From Rhynchosporium graminicola (lineage: Eukaryota; Ascomycota; Leotiomycetes; Helotiales; Ploettnerulaceae): a stretch of 64,000 nt of DNA. The DNA is taken from positions 310,001 through 374,000 of the forward strand of contig FJUW01000030.1 in the NCBI GenBank assembly GCA_900074885.1, written 5' to 3'. A model generated the notes under the pieces. It ran no database searches, was not told the origin of the DNA, and saw only the letters and a list, made by a program, of their open reading frames with translations. Each line of letters opens with the position of its first letter. Position 1 is the stretch's first letter. Shown here piece after piece: positions 33,786 to 44,300 of this stretch. The translations under genes were made by a program, and so were the position numbers.

Positions 33786-34640
33786 TTACCCTTCCCACAT
33801 CATGGCTCTACCCTCTCTATGCTCCTCCTCGAGATAGAGCGCATCCAGATTTCCTTCAACCTGTAAAGGAGACATACCCCATCCAAGCATGGTCACGCGA
33901 AGTCTTTCGTAGTGTTCATGCAGCGCACTCCCTGGTTCCGGTCGATTTGGTCTGGGCTTAGCTCTCAGACGATTTCGATCCGCTGTCAGCGACCTGAGTC
34001 TTGTGAAGTATAGATTTGCACTTACCTTTGCTTGCTCTCGTGTTTGACCATCTAGAGCGTACTCATAAACGAGATTCCTGTAGGTATCAGTCTCACGCCA
34101 GGCCGCACTGTCTTCTTGGCTGATCGATGGACTTCGCTCAACAGTAGCAGGTACAGCAGCAGGTGGTTGAGCTGGAGAAGGTCTCTGATCCACCGCAACC
34201 TGGACTGGATAGCGCCGTCTGATCATTTTCTCCCCGAGATGATCCGCCATGGCCTGAGCTTCCTCTATACTCATTCCAGGGAGGTCGAATTCTCTGTCTC
34301 CCGCCACAAGTCGGTTGTTATAGTCTCGGCGCTCATCTGAGGTTAAAAACCAACTGCGGAAAGTCTCTGGGCAGTCGACAAGGAGAGTTCCGTCTTGAGG
34401 CGAAGGTGGTGAGAATGCATCGTAAAGTGGAGGCTCGTCACTAGGCGCATCTGCTCCATCAGATAGGCTCGCAGTGCTCTGTGTCTGGACTTGTTGACTT
34501 GGCACGAGTCCTTGAAGTATCGTTTCGAACCTGGATCGAGTTGACACTTCGACTTGTCGATTTTTGTCAGAAATACTGCTCGATGAGTTTGAGATCTCTC
34601 CAGAAGTCGATCGGCGGAAAAATCTGAAATTGCGGCTCAT
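33786..34640 (-). CDS. Tandem PPxY-family protein 3 (shorter, divergent paralogue)
   Basis: Single-exon protein of 284 residues starting MSRNFRFFRRSTSGE. It keeps the Ser-rich N-terminus, a PPxY motif at residues 70-73 (PPLY), RSWFLTSDERRDYN (compare WFTGPLRRN in gene 2), the PVQVAVDQ segment (compare EVAVD), and the C-terminal NRPEPGSALHEHYERL matching RPEPGSEDHIRH. The middle block present in genes 1 and 2 (YPxW and FGPRP segments) is missing and replaced by a Pro/Ala-rich stretch, so it is about 50 residues shorter. A GTAAGG sits at the stop codon (33790), so a downstream exon is formally possible, but the sequence beyond is not family-like. Function is unknown, as for its neighbours. Confidence 0.7.
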   Translation of the reverse strand: MSRNFRFFRRSTSGEISNSSSSISDKNRQVEVSTRSRFETILQGLVPSQQVQTQSTASLSDGADAPSDEPPLYDAFSPPSPQDGTLLVDCPETFRSWFLTSDERRDYNNRLVAGDREFDLPGMSIEEAQAMADHLGEKMIRRRYPVQVAVDQRPSPAQPPAAVPATVERSPSISQEDSAAWRETDTYRNLVYEYALDGQTREQAKVSANLYFTRLRSLTADRNRLRAKPRPNRPEPGSALHEHYERLRVTMLGWGMSPLQVEGNLDALYLEEEHREGRAMMWEG

Positions 34641-35825
34641 CTAAACGACTGAGGTTCTTGACTTGAACGTTTACTTGGCCGTATTCCAGCATTACTTTAT
34701 ATATTTCAGGATATTAGGCATACGAACTGTTCGGTATCAAAGTTTTTACTAGAATAAACACAATTCATTCAACTCAGATTGAAATATGACATAATCTGAG
34801 ACGAGATGGGATAAGTATTCTTTGTCAGCATGAGCCTGAGCCATCTAAACGAGAAGTAAACACACGCTTTGTTCGAAAGAACAAGAGAATTTGATCACAA
34901 AGAGTCTATGCTGGGCAAGAAAGTAAGCTCTTGTGTCTTCTGGAAGGGACCCAAGTGATACTGTGATCAAAAAGTGCCTCGAGTTATAGACGATGGTAAA
35001 GTCCCAATCGTGATTGATCTCTCCAGTGGAATGTATATAGGAATATCAGATATTCTTGTCCAAATGTGTTTTACCATCGTCTGCTTCCATCTATGATACG
35101 ATGGAAAATTTAGACAGGCAAGGCTTCTTTTCCGGGTTATAAGTGCGGCTCATGCAATTTTAATGATTTAGGCTATGCTAATCACGTGCTTTACCGCCCC
35201 TCCTGACAATGTGCTTCCATGTTCCATGACAAAGCAACATAGTATCATACTTCAGAAACTTGATCTTCAATTCAAAGAACCACCGCCGGTGACAAGAAAG
35301 CTCGTTCGCCAACGCATTGGTTGAAATTTCGATTCCTGACAGGAAAGCGACATTGTTTGTTTTCTTTCGCTTGATAGATCGGCAGTCTCGCTTGAGGAAT
35401 GAGTACATGCAACTTTTTATCGAGTAGGTCAAAAGGTACCTAGGTAGTGTTGATTGACATTTGCTATACTACTGCTGCTGCGATAATACGATTGATAGCC
35501 TGCTGAAGATGCTCGGTTCTATACTGGGCATGGTTTGAGTGGTTAACATTGAAGAGCGCAAGAAAGGCTAGTGTTGAGAAAAAGTGAAAAGCAAGATGTG
35601 GGCGAATTCTTAACCGCGAATACAAAGGTTTAATGAAAGATGTATGATATACGCATTGATAAACCCGCTTCCATGATAACAACAACAACTTTATCTCAGA
35701 TTCATGTAAATAGCACGTGATACAGCCTTGTTGTCGACAAGCTAGATTTCGGCAAGGAGATTTCCAGCCTCGCGACCTAACATCCACCTCACGTAGCAGT
35801 GGTCAACCCACGTTACGACACTACT
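34641..35825. other. Divergent intergenic region between PPxY gene 3 and SWD1
   Basis: About 1.2 kb, AT-rich, holding the two divergent promoters and a 13-bp perfect inverted repeat at 34988-35082. An 84-codon minus frame at 35178-35432 and a 107-codon minus frame at 35464-35787 have no recognisable content. Confidence 0.5.
34988..35082. repeat. Short element bounded by a 13-bp perfect inverted repeat
   Basis: AGACGATGGTAAA at 34988-35000 is the exact reverse complement of the sequence at 35070-35082, with a 69-bp spacer. No target-site duplication is visible at its borders. It may be a small MITE relic, a hairpin or a pair of protein-binding sites. Confidence 0.5.
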
Positions 35826-37287
35826 ATGAATCTCTCACTAGTCGACCCCTTCGTCCTCTCCCAAGATTATCCCGAATCCACAACCCTCAGCCTCCGCAGC
35901 GGCCACGCAACCTGCGTACGCTTCAACCGGAAAGGCGATTTCCTTGCCGCTGGGCGCGCAGACGGAACAGTCGTAATATTTGACGTCGAGACGAATGGTG
36001 TAGCACGAAAGCTGAAAGGACATACGCGGCAGGTTCAATCGCTGAGCTGGTCGCGCGATGGCAGGTATTTGCTCACAGGGAGTCAGGATTGGAAGTGTAA
36101 TATTTGGGATTTGCAGGAGGGGTTCATTTTGAGGACGGTAAGGTTTGAGGCGCCTGTTTATATTGCGGAGTTGCATCCGTGGAACCAGTAAGTTTGAGTC
36201 ACGATGTGGGAAGGAGACGGCTGATGAGAGTAGTCTTATGTTTGTTGTGGCACTTTTTGATGCTCAGCCTTTACTTGTTGATGCTTCCGGTGGCCATGTT
36301 ATTAAGATGAACCTCTCCTCTGTGCCGAAACGAGCGCAATTGGATTGCGACGATGCAATCAGCGACAAGCAAGCTGCACAGGATGCGAAGCAAAGCACTA
36401 CTGTATCGGTGTTTACGTCGACGGGAGATCATATACTGGCGGGGACAAACAAGGGCTGGTTAAACATTATCGAAGTATCTACACGCACAACTATCTACTC
36501 AACCAAGCTCTGCACAGGTGTTGTAGTCTACCTAAGACTTACGAGCTCTGGGCGTGATCTGGTAGTCAATGCCTCAGATCGAATCATCCGCACCATAACA
36601 TTACCCAACCTCTCTGCCCCCGATTTAGACCCCGATACGATAGACCTGGAGACTGAACACAAATTCCAAGATGTAGTGAATAGGTTGAGTTGGAATCATG
36701 TCGCGTTCAGCTCTACTGGAGAATATGTCACAGCTAGCACATATAACAATCACGACATCTACATCTGGGAACGGAACCATGGCTCGTTAGTCAAGATTCT
36801 AGAGGGTCCGAAGGAAGAGCACGGCGTTGTAGAATGGCATCCCCACCGCCCCATGATCGCCGCGTGCGGCCTAGAATCAGGCCGAATAAACATTTGGTCC
36901 ATCATTCCGCAGCAGCGCTGGTCAGCCCTCGCCCCAGATTTCGTCGAAGTCGAAGAAAACGTCGAATACATCGAGCACGAAGACGAATTCGACATTCATC
37001 CTCAAGAAGAGATTCATAAAAGGAGGCTGGATGCTGAGGATGATGATATTGATGTTTTGACTGTGGAGCCGGTGAAGGGGAGTATTAATGTGGAGGAGGA
37101 GAATGGGTTTGTGATGCCGGTGAAGCTGGATTTGATGGATAGCGAGAGTGAAGAGGAGTTTGTGCTTGTTGGGAGAGGGGAGATGAGGAGGAAGAGTCCG
37201 ACGGATTCGAAGAATTATGCACTTGATGGCGGAGAGGTGTTGGGCAGTGCGGATGAGGCAGGGAAGAAGAAAAGTCGGAGACGCTGA
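35826..37287 (+). CDS. swd1: Swd1/RbBP5 homologue, WD40 subunit of the COMPASS (Set1) H3K4 methyltransferase complex
   Basis: Two exons, 35826-36187 and 36234-37287, give about 471 residues; an alternative acceptor three bases upstream adds one residue. The intron is short (43-46 bp). WD40 repeats are visible: GHATCVRFNRKGDFLAAGRADGTVVIFDVET, then GHTRQVQSLSWSRDGRYLLTGSQDWKCNIWDL, then PVYIAELHPWN. Next come the Swd1-typical ALFDAQPLLVDASGGHV, a later TGEYVTASTYNNHDIYIWE, and GVVEWHPHRPMIAACGLESG. The C-terminal third is acidic with a basic end (KKKSRRR), as in fungal Swd1. In the COMPASS complex Swd1/RbBP5 contacts the SET domain and Bre2/Ash2L, so the protein acts in the nucleus on H3K4 methylation. 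I start at the second of two in-frame ATGs (35826, MNLSLVDPF) because it matches the usual N-terminus; the other is 27 bp upstream. Confidence 0.92.
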
Positions 37288-37528
37288 TTCTGTTGCATTT
37301 ACCTGGCGTTTGGGGAGGCTGGGCATGAAGTATGGATTGGGCGTTAAAAGGGGCGCGGTGCATAATGATACCTCTTCGTACGTGAGATAACTCGATCACT
37401 CAAAAACAACGAAACAATATAACATAGTAACCTACATATCTCCCTTGATCACAACTGCATAGCTTATAGGTAGGTACTGCGTCTGATCCCGACCTTAATC
37501 ACCCGGCAACTCGCCTAAACCATCTAGA

Positions 37529-37795
37529 ATGGACGCCCTCCTTAGACGCCAGAATAAGCCAGCACGGCTACTCAACCACTACGAGCTTACATACGGGCGT
37601 AAGTCCTCGTGCAGGGAAACAATGTGGTATCAAACCCCGTCCTCGCACAGCAGCACTGAGAAGCATGCACGCGGCTGACTAAATGCTTCTGGTCTGGCCC
37701 AACCATACATCAACCTCGACCCGTTGCTTCGTTTCGACATGATATCTTCCGCCGGCATCTACCTGTATAAAGAGCTGGTAGGAGAAATTGTATAA
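37529..37795 (+). pseudogene. Possible short gene remnant upstream of glutathione reductase
   Basis: Two protein-like segments lie in the 500 bp before GLR1. The first is MDALLRRQNKPARLLNHYEL from 37529, ending in a consensus donor GTAAGT. The second (GLAQPYINLDPLLRFDM and onward) ends in TAA at 37795. No AG acceptor lies between an in-frame TGA and the second segment, so the two cannot be joined by a normal intron. They may be the remains of a small gene, or chance frames within the GLR1 promoter. I do not recognise the product. Confidence 0.25.
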
Positions 37796-37797
37796 AA
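37766..37797 (+). promoter_or_regulatory. Two TATA boxes flanking the first GLR1 start codon
   Basis: TATAAA at 37766-37771 and TATAAAA at 37791-37797. The second ends only two bases before the first ATG (37800). Starts about 30 bp downstream of each box would fall just before and just after that ATG. Confidence 0.45.
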
Positions 37798-37799
37798 CG

Positions 37800-40066
37800 A
37801 TGCGCTCCCCTACTACCCAACGATTAAAGGTATTAGCTAACCAAATATCTACCTCAAATCTAGGGATCTGTCACTATCAAGTCTCACATAAAAGACTTGT
37901 TACTATTACTCCGAGTATCATTCCTTCTTCTAGAAGCCATATGTCAGAAATGGCTCCGATTGATATTAAGATGTATGAGTTCATCGTCATCGGAGGTGGC
38001 AGTGGTGGGAGCGGAACTGCGAGACGAGCTTCGGGTTGGTATGGGGCTAAGACGCTATTGATTGAGAATGGGTTGAGTGGTGGGTGTTGTGTTAATGTTG
38101 GGTGAGTCTTGCAGTTTTGAATTCGATGGCCGAGCTTTGTAGTCTGAATTGTCTTGTATTGCTTGAACTTGTGTCGATGAATGGTTGGTGAATATGTCAG
38201 TGTGGAGTGTTGAGGCTTGATTACAGAAGGAGATGGGAAGCCTAGTGGCTCATTTGATATGTCTCATTTATACAAGGCGCGGGGACTCGAACGAGTCTGC
38301 TGTTCATTCGTCATATCGTTCTCCCTCATTGTCATTGACGAGCGAGAAGGCTGTTTTCTACCTTCTCATATTTTTTGCCATGTCAACTCGCTTCATTCCA
38401 ATGCTTCAGCTTCTTGTAATTGTACAATTCATGGCTCCCTGGAACCTCTTACTCGAACATCTGTCTGAATATCCAAACATAGACACCTCCGTCGAATCTT
38501 CAAATTTCTTCTCTGATATATACCAAGATGCATCCCCAAGAAAATAACCTGGAATTTCGCCGCCATGGCCGAAGCCCTGCGCCACAGCCGAGATTACGGC
38601 TTCGATACACCGTACAACACCCCATTCGCCTTCGCCGCTTTCAAGAAGAAGCGAGACGCTCATATTGGTGGCTTGAATAGAGCATATGAAAGGAATTGGG
38701 ATAGTGAGGGCATTGAGCTTCTTAAGGGAACAGCGAGGTTTGTTGGGCAGAAGGTTTTGGAGGTTGTGAGAGAGGACGGGTGAGTCTTTCCGTTTATTAT
38801 TCTACCGTGAAGCTCCTTCGTGAAACTTGAAATAGGATGAAGGAGAGAGGGGATGAGAGAAAGGCTGATGAACACTAGTGCCATTGCTCACTATACAGCA
38901 AAACATATCTGTATTGCAAGCGGAGGCTACCCAATCATACCAACCGATATCCCAGGCGCGGAATACGGCATCACTAACGAGGGCGTTTTCGAAATCGAGG
39001 TCCTGCCAAGCAAGATTGCGATTGTGGGAGCTGGGTATATCGCTGTTGAGATTGCGGGTATGTTGAATGCTGTGGGGGTGGAGGTGCATATGTTTATCAG
39101 GGGGGAGAAGTTCTTGAGGACTTTTGATCCGATGGTGCAGGAAGTGATGACGAAGAGGTGAGTGTTGTGTGTGGTTGCAGGAAAGGATTAGGTTTGGGTA
39201 AGAAACTGATGGAGGAGGTAGATATGAGGATATGGGTGTGATTATTCATAAGGGGTATAAGGGGTTTGAGAGTAAGTCACCAGGAACCGATGGAATTGAT
39301 TTCTTAGAAACATATACTGATATAACCAAGAAATCGAGCAGATCAGTAACGGGAAAGGCAACGAGAGAGTGCTGAAGTTGACTTCGAAGGATGGCGAAGA
39401 GCTACCCGTCAATGAGCTCCTATGGGCTGTTGGACGAGCACCGGAGACCCAGAGTTTGGATCTTGCTGTAGCCAGCGTCAAGACTGGAAACAAAGGATAC
39501 ATTGTTGTAGACCAGTATCAGAACACCAGCGCTGAAGGCATATACGCTCTTGGTGATGTAACTGGGCAGTTGGAACTAACACCTGGTAAGTCTTCTTAAT
39601 CCGAGCAATGTCCGACTGACTGATACCTCATAGTCGCAATCGCCGCTGGTCGCCACCTCTCTAACCGCCTCTTCGGCCCCCAGAACTATCCAACTCCTAT
39701 CTCCCCTACGAAAACATTCCAACAGTCGTTTTCTCCCACCCCGAAATCGGCACCGTTGGTCTTACCGAACCAGCCGCCATCTCAAAGTATGGCCCCGCCA
39801 ATATCAAGACCTACAATACCAAGTTCTCTGCTTTGTTCTACGAGATGTCTTCTGCAAAAGAGAAGCAGAAGAATCCGACGGCGTTCAAGATCGTGTGCGA
39901 GGGGCCGGAGGAGAGGATCGTGGGGTTGCATTTGCTAGGTTTGGGGGTTGGGGAGATGATGCAGGGGTTTGGGGTGGCGGTTAAGATGGGAGCGAGGAAG
40001 AGGGATTTCGATGCTTGCGTGGCTATCCATCCTACTAGTGCCGAGGAGATCGTTACTATGCGGTAG
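37800..40066 (+). CDS. glr1: Glutathione reductase, with apparent 1-nt frameshift in the last exon
   Basis: FAD/NADPH-dependent disulfide oxidoreductase keeping glutathione reduced. Exons are 37800-38101, 38528-38779, 38879-39157, 39222-39271, 39331-39585 and 39634-40066. Motifs in order: [10 protein letters not shown] (FAD binding), GGCCVNVG then [11 protein letters not shown] (redox pair Cys97/Cys102), [17 protein letters not shown] (NADPH fold), [15 protein letters not shown] (second FAD contact) and the C-terminal [12 protein letters not shown] with the active-site His. The frame breaks at a run of five C (39677-39681). A sixth C would restore a 523-residue enzyme, whereas the frame as printed stops at 39938 without the dimer interface and the His. 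The Thr usually before the first redox Cys is Cys96 here. The first ~47 residues are basic and Ser/Thr-rich like a mitochondrial presequence; starts at Met48 or Met51 would give a cytosolic form. Confidence 0.85.
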
Positions 40067-41323
40067 GTATGGGAGGAGTTGTTTTGGTGCGGACGTTTTC
40101 TTTGCGACTCATATTTCGATTGTTGATTTCTGTCGGAGCTGTCTCGCTTGTCGTGCTATCGCTGTTAACGCCTTTCAAATTGAAATTTCATAGTAATCTG
40201 CAGCTCTCCCAAAACATTCCAACATCTTCAGCAAGATCGTTCCAGCAAAGGTTGAGAGAGTTTTGGAGAAAGGCAGCCTATTGCCATATTGCTTTTCCAC
40301 TTCGGCCTCCGACCTGCTTGTGTTACAGAGCAACAGAAATAAGAGAGAGATAAAGTAAGTCGCCTCAGAGGCTCGCACTTGGCTTCAAGTAGACTTTGGA
40401 GAGGTAGTAGGTTCTTCTACTTAGTGTAGTATCATAAACCACAAGGCATTGAAGTGAAGTGCTCCACGAAGACAAACTCTAACATTCCTGATACGAACAC
40501 ATGACTTAAGGCAAACAAAAAGAAACCGCGAAATAAGATGAGAAAAATACACCGCAACTACCACAGAGAATATCGATATTTTAAGCCTCAATGGGAAACT
40601 CGTTTACTAATTTCAAACATGTGACTTGTTGGAGAATCCTGTTTAAGTAGCTCTAAACATGTGATCTTGACTCCCGTCCAATTGAACCTATTGCAATCTT
40701 GAGTACTAGAATAGTAGAGATCCATTAGTTCCTGCACATAATGCGACTGAAAAGCTCTGAGTTGTTAAAATAGCAATCGATGGAAGTGAATGCTTGTTGA
40801 CTGAAACAAGGCGATTCACCAGGGGCGGCCGCTGGAAAACGGGGAAGACTCATCCAAGCGCGCTAAGCTTTCATTGGTCAGCTCACTTGAGCCTCAAGCC
40901 AGCTCCTCAAAGAACTTCCATGGTGAGAATCTCTCAGACGCGACTCCATTCATCGTCAACACCACCACGCCCAACCCACAAATCCAGGAATTGCACGTCT
41001 AGTATCGTGCATTTCTCCAAGAAAGTCTTTCTTTCGAGGAAGAACATCCCATCACACTCTTTACGTCGTCACGGCCGCTTCGCTGGATCTCTCACGGTCG
41101 GACATCTGAAGGCTTCGATCAGGCCTTTGGCCCTGACTGCCTACAGCGCCATCTTATCAACACCTCCCTTTGCATCGCGCGCAACGAATCCTTTCGCCTG
41201 TATTATTCCTCTACGACCCCGAGTATCTTCCGCGACCTCCTCGATACTGATTGTTTTGCGCCCAGTCTGCGATAATACCCCTTGCTTGTTTTGCCACCGA
41301 GGTGAACATCAATATCTGCCAGT
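40067..41323. other. Intergenic and promoter/leader region of RPB1
   Basis: About 1.26 kb. The last 400 bp are C-rich and include open frames that run into the RPB1 start region; they are probably transcribed leader. No other gene is supported. Confidence 0.5.
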
Positions 41324-44300
41324 ATGGCGAATCTCAACTTTGCGCACTCCGATGCGCCGTTACGTACGATTCAGGAGGTGCAGTTTGGACTGTTATCTCC
41401 AGAGGAGATCAAGAATATGAGTGTCTGCCATATCCTATACCCCGAGACAATGGACGAGACCCGAACAAAGCCTCGCGATCAAGGATTGAACGACCCCCGA
41501 CTTGGATCCATCGACAGACAATTCAAATGCGCCACTTGCGATCAGAATATGTCCGAGTGTCCTGGTCACTTTGGTCATATAGAGTTGGCGAAGCCTGTGT
41601 ATCACCCTGGATTTCTAAAGAAGATCAAAAAACTGTTGGAGATGGTCTGCCACAATTGTGGTAGGGTATTGCTTGACAGAGTCAGTTGCCCGCATGGCGT
41701 GGCGGATGATTTGTGCATTTGTGCTAACGTCAATGTCTCAGAGTAACCCGGCCTACAAAGCAGCAGTCAATATCCGAGATCCCAAGCGAAGATTCGATAC
41801 GATATGGCGACTCTGCAAGCCCAAGATGATCTGTGATAGTGATGTCGCGCCAACTGAGGATGGCTACAATGAAGATCCTAAAGAAGCAGCCAAGCGGGCC
41901 CATGGAGGTTGTGGTAACACTCAACCAGAGGTGCGCCAGGTAGCTCTAGAGCTCTTCGGTACATGGAAGGTTCCAAAAGATGAGGATAACGAGGGAGCAC
42001 AGCCAGAGAAGAGACTCATCAGCGCAGAAATGGCTCTGAACGTCTTCCGAAGCATCTCTACCTCTGAGATCTTTGATCTAGGCTTGAGTAACGATTACGC
42101 GCGACCAGAGTGGATGATCATTACTGTTCTCCCCGTTCCGCCTCCACCCGTGCGACCTAGTATTTCAATGGACGGTACAAGTCAAGGCATGCGAGGAGAA
42201 GATGATTTGACCTACAAGCTTGGTGACATCATTCGCGCAAATGGCAATGTTAGACAGGGAATGCAGGAGGGTTCGCCCGCACACGTTCAGTCCGATTTCG
42301 AGAAGTTACTCCAATATCATGTTGCTACATACATGGACAACGATATTGCTGGCCAGCCTCAAGCTCTGCAGAAGTCAGGCAGACCTGTCAAGTCTATTCG
42401 TGCCCGCCTAAAGGGTAAGGAAGGTCGTCTTCGTGGTAATTTGATGGGTAAGCGTGTCGATTTCTCGGCACGTACCGTCATTACTGGTGACCCGAATTTG
42501 TCTCTGGATGAGGTTGGAGTACCCAGAAGTATTGCGCGGACACTCACATATCCTGAAACTGTGACGCCCTACAATATCGGCAAGCTGCATCAACTGGTCC
42601 AGAACGGTCCCAACGAACATCCTGGAGCCAAGTATGTTATCCGCCAAGATGGTAGCCGCATCGATCTGCGACATCACAGACGAGCTGGTGCCATTTCGCT
42701 GGAATACGGCTGGAAGGTCGAGAGACACATTGTTGATGGAGATTTCATCATCTTCAATCGTCAACCCTCTTTGCACAAGGAGTCTATGATGGGTCACAGA
42801 GTCCGTGTTATGCCCTACTCTACTTTCCGTCTCAATTTGTCGGTCACCTCACCTTACAATGCCGATTTCGATGGTGACGAAATGAACTTGCACGTTCCAC
42901 AGTCCGAGGAAACTCGTGCCGAGGTCATGCAGCTTTGTATGGTTCCTTTAAACATTGTCTCACCTCAGCGAAATGGTCCTCTTATGGGTATCGTGCAGGA
43001 CACTCTGGCTGGAGTTTACAAGTTGTGCAGAAGAGACACATTCGTCACAAAGGAAAACCTGATGAATATCCTTCTCTGGGTTCCAGAATGGGATGGTGTC
43101 ATTCCACAACCTGCCATTCTCAAGCCCCGACCAAGATGGACCGGAAAGCAAGTTGTCAGTATGATCATTCCGAAGATCGTTAACCTTCATATGCCCAACG
43201 ATGCTCGCGAGGATGCGCCTCTCAAGGACGATGGGCTCCTGATTCATGAGGGAGAGCTCATGTTCGGTTTGATGGCCAAGAAGAATATTGGTGCAACCAG
43301 TGGTGGTATCATCCATATCATCTTCAATGAGATGGGATGGGATGCAGCCATGGCTTTTTTCAATGGGTGTCAACGCGTGGTCAACTACTGGCTTCTCCAC
43401 AACGGATTCAGTATCGGTATTGGTGACACTGTTCCCAATAAGTCCACAATTGCGAAAATCGAGGGTGCTATTCAGCTACAGAAGGACGAAGTCGCTGTGT
43501 TGACCGCGAAGGCCACTGCAAACGAGCTGGAATCACTTCCTGGAATGAACGTTCGTGAAACCTTTGAGTCTCAAGTCTCCAAGGCTTTGAACACTGCTCG
43601 CGACCAGGCTGGTACGAAGACCGAGGCTAGTCTCATGGACAACAACAACGCTGTAACCATGGCTCGATCAGGCTCCAAGGGTTCTACCATCAATATTTCT
43701 CAGATGACAGCTTTGGTCGGTCAGCAATCTGTCGAAGGAAAGCGTATTCCTTTCGGCTTCAAGTACCGAACCTTACCGCATTTCACCAAAGATGATTACT
43801 CCCCAGAATCGCGTGGATTCGTTGAGAACTCGTATCTTCGAGGTCTCACACCTACCGAGTTCTTCTTCCATGCTATGGCTGGTCGAGAAGGTTTGATCGA
43901 TACTGCTGTTAAGACTGCTGAGACTGGATACATCCAACGTCGTCTTGTCAAGGCTCTGGAAGATGTTATGGCCAAGTACGATGGTACAGTCCGGAATTCT
44001 CTAGGCGATATCGTGCAATTCGTCTACGGCGAGGATGGCCTCGATGGTGTCTGTATTGAGAAGCAGAAGGTCGACTCAATCAACTTGGATGATAAGAAGT
44101 TTGCTGACCGCTACCGCCTTGATATCATGGATGAGCGAAACCCAATCTCCTCAGAACTCTTGGAGAATGCACACGAGCTTGCTGGCAATATCGATGTGCA
44201 GCGTCTTCTAGATGGAGAATGGGATGCGCTCAAGGCAGATCGTGAGATGCTCCGTTGGGTCAACTTGAAGAAGAAGGACGATGAGTCCATGCAATTGCCA

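Noticed and set aside
33592..33798. Possible extra exon after the GTAAGG at the stop of PPxY gene 3
   Set aside because: The joined sequence bears no likeness to the paralogues and the intron would be under 40 bp.
40794..41420. 208-codon open frame before RPB1
   Set aside because: It overlaps the RPB1 start in another frame and is C-rich leader sequence without protein likeness.
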